Source: Undibacterium_A arcticum (lineage in GTDB: Bacteria; Pseudomonadota; Gammaproteobacteria; Burkholderiales; Burkholderiaceae_D). Taken from it: a stretch of DNA of 64,000 nucleotides. A program made the position numbers and the translations under genes. Location of the stretch: NCBI RefSeq assembly GCF_042660705.1, contig NZ_JBHSUQ010000001.1; one strand, given 5' to 3'. Below the pieces are notes generated by a model. It searched no databases, was not told the origin of the DNA, and was given only the letters and a program-made list of their open reading frames with translations. This document shows, one piece after another, positions 63,926 to 64,000 of the stretch; within the stretch, counting starts at the first letter, position 1, and every line of letters begins with the position of its first letter.

Positions 63926-64000
63926 AGTCATCGTCCACACAAAATAGAGTGCATTTTGTCAGTCGCATGGCAGCACGCCCAATGCTTCACCTCCCCCAGG

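Overview
The window is chromosomal DNA of a betaproteobacterium, most likely Burkholderiales and plausibly Oxalobacteraceae-like. The evidence is the high GC content, the mutL-miaA pair, the amiC-tsaE/queG group, the rpsU-yqeY-dnaG-rpoD-tRNA-Ile2 order, the long Lys/Ala-rich RpoD N-terminus and a DMHA-type endonuclease MutL. The genus is inference. Most of the window is housekeeping and metabolism; no prophage, conjugative module or CRISPR array was seen.

Layout. 1-5.2 kb: tRNA-Met, miaA, mutL, a diheme cytochrome c and a DedA protein. 5.2-8.5 kb: a copper-type P-ATPase facing a MerR-family regulator across a mer-like operator. 8.6-11.1 kb: a cupin, a DUF3617 protein and a possible Tgl-like secreted protein. 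11.2-14.4 kb: amiC, tsaE, queG. 14.5-22.4 kb: an AEC transporter, then a DctS/DctR two-component pair divergent from a TRAP dicarboxylate transporter (dctP-dctQ-dctM), with a seven-copy 67-bp repeat array between dctP and dctQ. 22.4-24.8 kb: ogt, xerD, a 266-bp hairpin-rich element, a small basic protein and a decayed GGDEF tail. 24.9-36.5 kb: an RND pump with adaptor, a PAS-GGDEF-EAL protein, an EEP-family nuclease/phosphatase, ybaK, plsY and tsaD.

36.5-53.2 kb is a nearly complete assimilatory nitrate cluster: nasT (ANTAR antiterminator), nrtA-nrtB-nrtC (ABC uptake), a YbaK-like protein, a PP2C phosphatase/Ser-Thr kinase with narK on the opposite strand, nirB, a tandem PilJ/NIT-like periplasmic protein, nirD, nasA, ybiB and cobA (siroheme). 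Three sigma-54 promoters can be read by eye (nrtA, narK, nirB). The nrtA leader carries two hexaloop hairpins with A1/G4 overlapping an intrinsic terminator, the expected NasT target. Together these imply NtrC/RpoN activation under nitrogen limitation plus nitrate-dependent antitermination.

53.6-64 kb: a CPA2 antiporter, ybdK, a YhiN flavoprotein, then rpsU-yqeY-dnaG-rpoD and tRNA-Ile2, ending in a gene-poor tail with one possible small protein.

Caveat: about 13 genes, including the essential rpsU, dnaG and rpoD, are each split by a single frame change, nearly always at a short homopolymer. These are best read as sequencing or assembly indels, so such genes are annotated here as one interrupted CDS, not as pseudogenes.
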